From Levilactobacillus lanxiensis (GTDB taxonomy: Bacteria > Bacillota > Bacilli > Lactobacillales > Lactobacillaceae), in contig NZ_BOLN01000003.1 of assembly GCF_016861655.1 (NCBI RefSeq), positions 248,001 to 312,000 on the forward strand: DNA of 64,000 bases, written 5' to 3'. Positions 63,219 to 64,000 of the stretch are shown here, piece by piece (position 1 is the stretch's first letter; every line of letters starts with the position of its first letter). The translations under genes were made by a program, and so were the position numbers. The notes beneath the pieces are model-generated. The model had not been told where the DNA came from, made no database searches, and was given only the letters and a program-made list of their open reading frames with translations.

Positions 63219-64000
63219 CGTGAACATGATTAAAGGCGAGTGGAATTACATTCGGCACAACCGGTTGATTTTGATCTCCGTGTTGGCCATTATGTTTATT
63301 CCATTCCTCTACAGTATCTTCTTTCTGAAATCGGTTTGGGACCCATACGGCGAAACCGGTGAACTGCCCGTTGCGGTGGTTAACCAGGATAAGCCAGTGA
63401 CTTACCAAGGGCAAAAATTAAACGTTGGGGATCAAACGATTACCAATTTGAAGAAGAATAAGCAGTTGGGATGGAAGTTCGTTTCCGCTAAGACGGCGGC
63501 TGACGGGCTGAAGCACCACAAATACTATACCGTTATTACGTTCCCTAAGAACTTTTCGGCAAACGCTGCGACGGCGCTGAACAAGCACCCGAAGAAGATG
63601 ACGTTTACCTACAAGACGAACGGTTCCGCCAACTACATCGCTCAGGTTATGAGTGAAGTGGGGTCCTCTAAGCTGGACAGCGAAATTCGTGCCAAGGTGA
63701 CGAAGGCCTACGCCCAAGCTACCTTTAAGCAAATCTTCGCCGTTGGTAAGGGGATGGACAAGGCTGCCAAGGGGTCCGCTCAGTTGAAGAACGGGACGGT
63801 TACCTTGACGGATGGTCTGAACACCTACACGACCGGGGTTCACACGTTGAACAACGGCCTGCAACAAATGAAGACGTCCGTGACGCCATTAGCTACCGGG
63901 ATTCAACAATTGTCGACCGGGGCGAAGACGTTACAGACCGGTTTGGGCACCTACACGGCTGGTGTGGGACAATTTGCTAGTGGGGTTAATACCTATACTA
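63219..64000 (+). CDS. YhgE/Pip-family membrane protein, 3' truncated by window edge
   Basis: The open frame runs off the window. GTG at 63219 has GGGAG nine bases upstream (ATG at 63225 is in frame but 15 away). The visible 260 residues show one N-terminal helix (LILISVLAIMFIPFLYSIFFL) after MIKGEWNYIRHNR, then WDPYGETGELPVAVVNQDKPV and YYTVITFPKNFS. A series of short LxxGLxxYTxGVxxL repeats follows, typical of the YhgE/Pip external domain (phage-receptor or type VII/ABC-2-like proteins). The C-terminal helices lie beyond the window. Confidence 0.85.

Overview
The window looks like chromosomal DNA of a lactic acid bacterium of the Levilactobacillus brevis group. The evidence is two tandem S-layer precursors with the brevis-type signal peptide and N-terminal domain, GG(A)GG ribosome binding sites, a CcpA cre box, a GH51 arabinofuranosidase with a GPH-type sugar transporter, and DUF951, DUF1129, DUF5776-type and WxHRGTPK-type proteins typical of lactobacilli. 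All functional calls come from reading motifs; no database search was run.

Layout. 1-0.5 kb: 3' end of a DUF4411 (PIN-like) gene and a helix-turn-helix scrap. 0.6-1.9 kb: secreted tyrosine-phosphatase-like protein. 2-7.7 kb: PucR-type regulator divergent from a nucleoside operon (MFS, nucleoside phosphorylase, MFS, phosphopentomutase). 7.8-11.9 kb: ArsR-type regulator divergent from abf and a pentoside transporter, with a perfect cre box in the promoter. 12.1-22.9 kb: accessory, AT-rich segment with a Gabija defence pair (gajA-gajB) preceded by an unknown membrane protein, a broken surface-protein fragment, small secreted proteins, an ImmA/IrrE peptidase with a membrane partner, and a two-gene ATPase + putative PD-(D/E)XK nuclease module. 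23.1-26.1 kb: two S-layer paralogues. 26.1-31.5 kb: regulators (XRE, ComK-like, MarR), small conserved proteins and an NAD(P)-binding oxidoreductase. 31.6-33.3 kb: no protein genes, but a candidate small RNA and a candidate ~584-nt structured RNA with its own promoter and terminator. 33.7-38.6 kb: purine/nucleoside salvage (degenerate phosphopentomutase, NupC, NCS2 permease, nucleoside hydrolase). 41.1-46.4 kb: rsmG-noc-parA-parB-DUF951-ychF-DUF1129, the conserved origin-proximal cluster. 47.8-56.0 kb: a surface cluster of three secreted Lys-rich proteins and three GT-C-like membrane proteins. 56.2-64 kb: guaB, an orphan antitoxin, a two-component system, a DD-carboxypeptidase and the start of a YhgE/Pip-type protein.

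The most unusual content is a family of at least 14 intergenic elements (plus two remnants) between 29.7 and 62.8 kb. Each is about 170-300 bp, bounded by inverted ends, and contains several nested stems. Sequence differences between copies are largely compensatory: both arms of a stem change together. I see two structural classes (A and B). Forward copies mostly sit directly 3' of a forward gene, and several are followed by an oppositely oriented copy. No copy is present in the first 29 kb. This looks like a MITE-like element whose RNA or DNA secondary structure is under selection; I do not recognise it as a named family.
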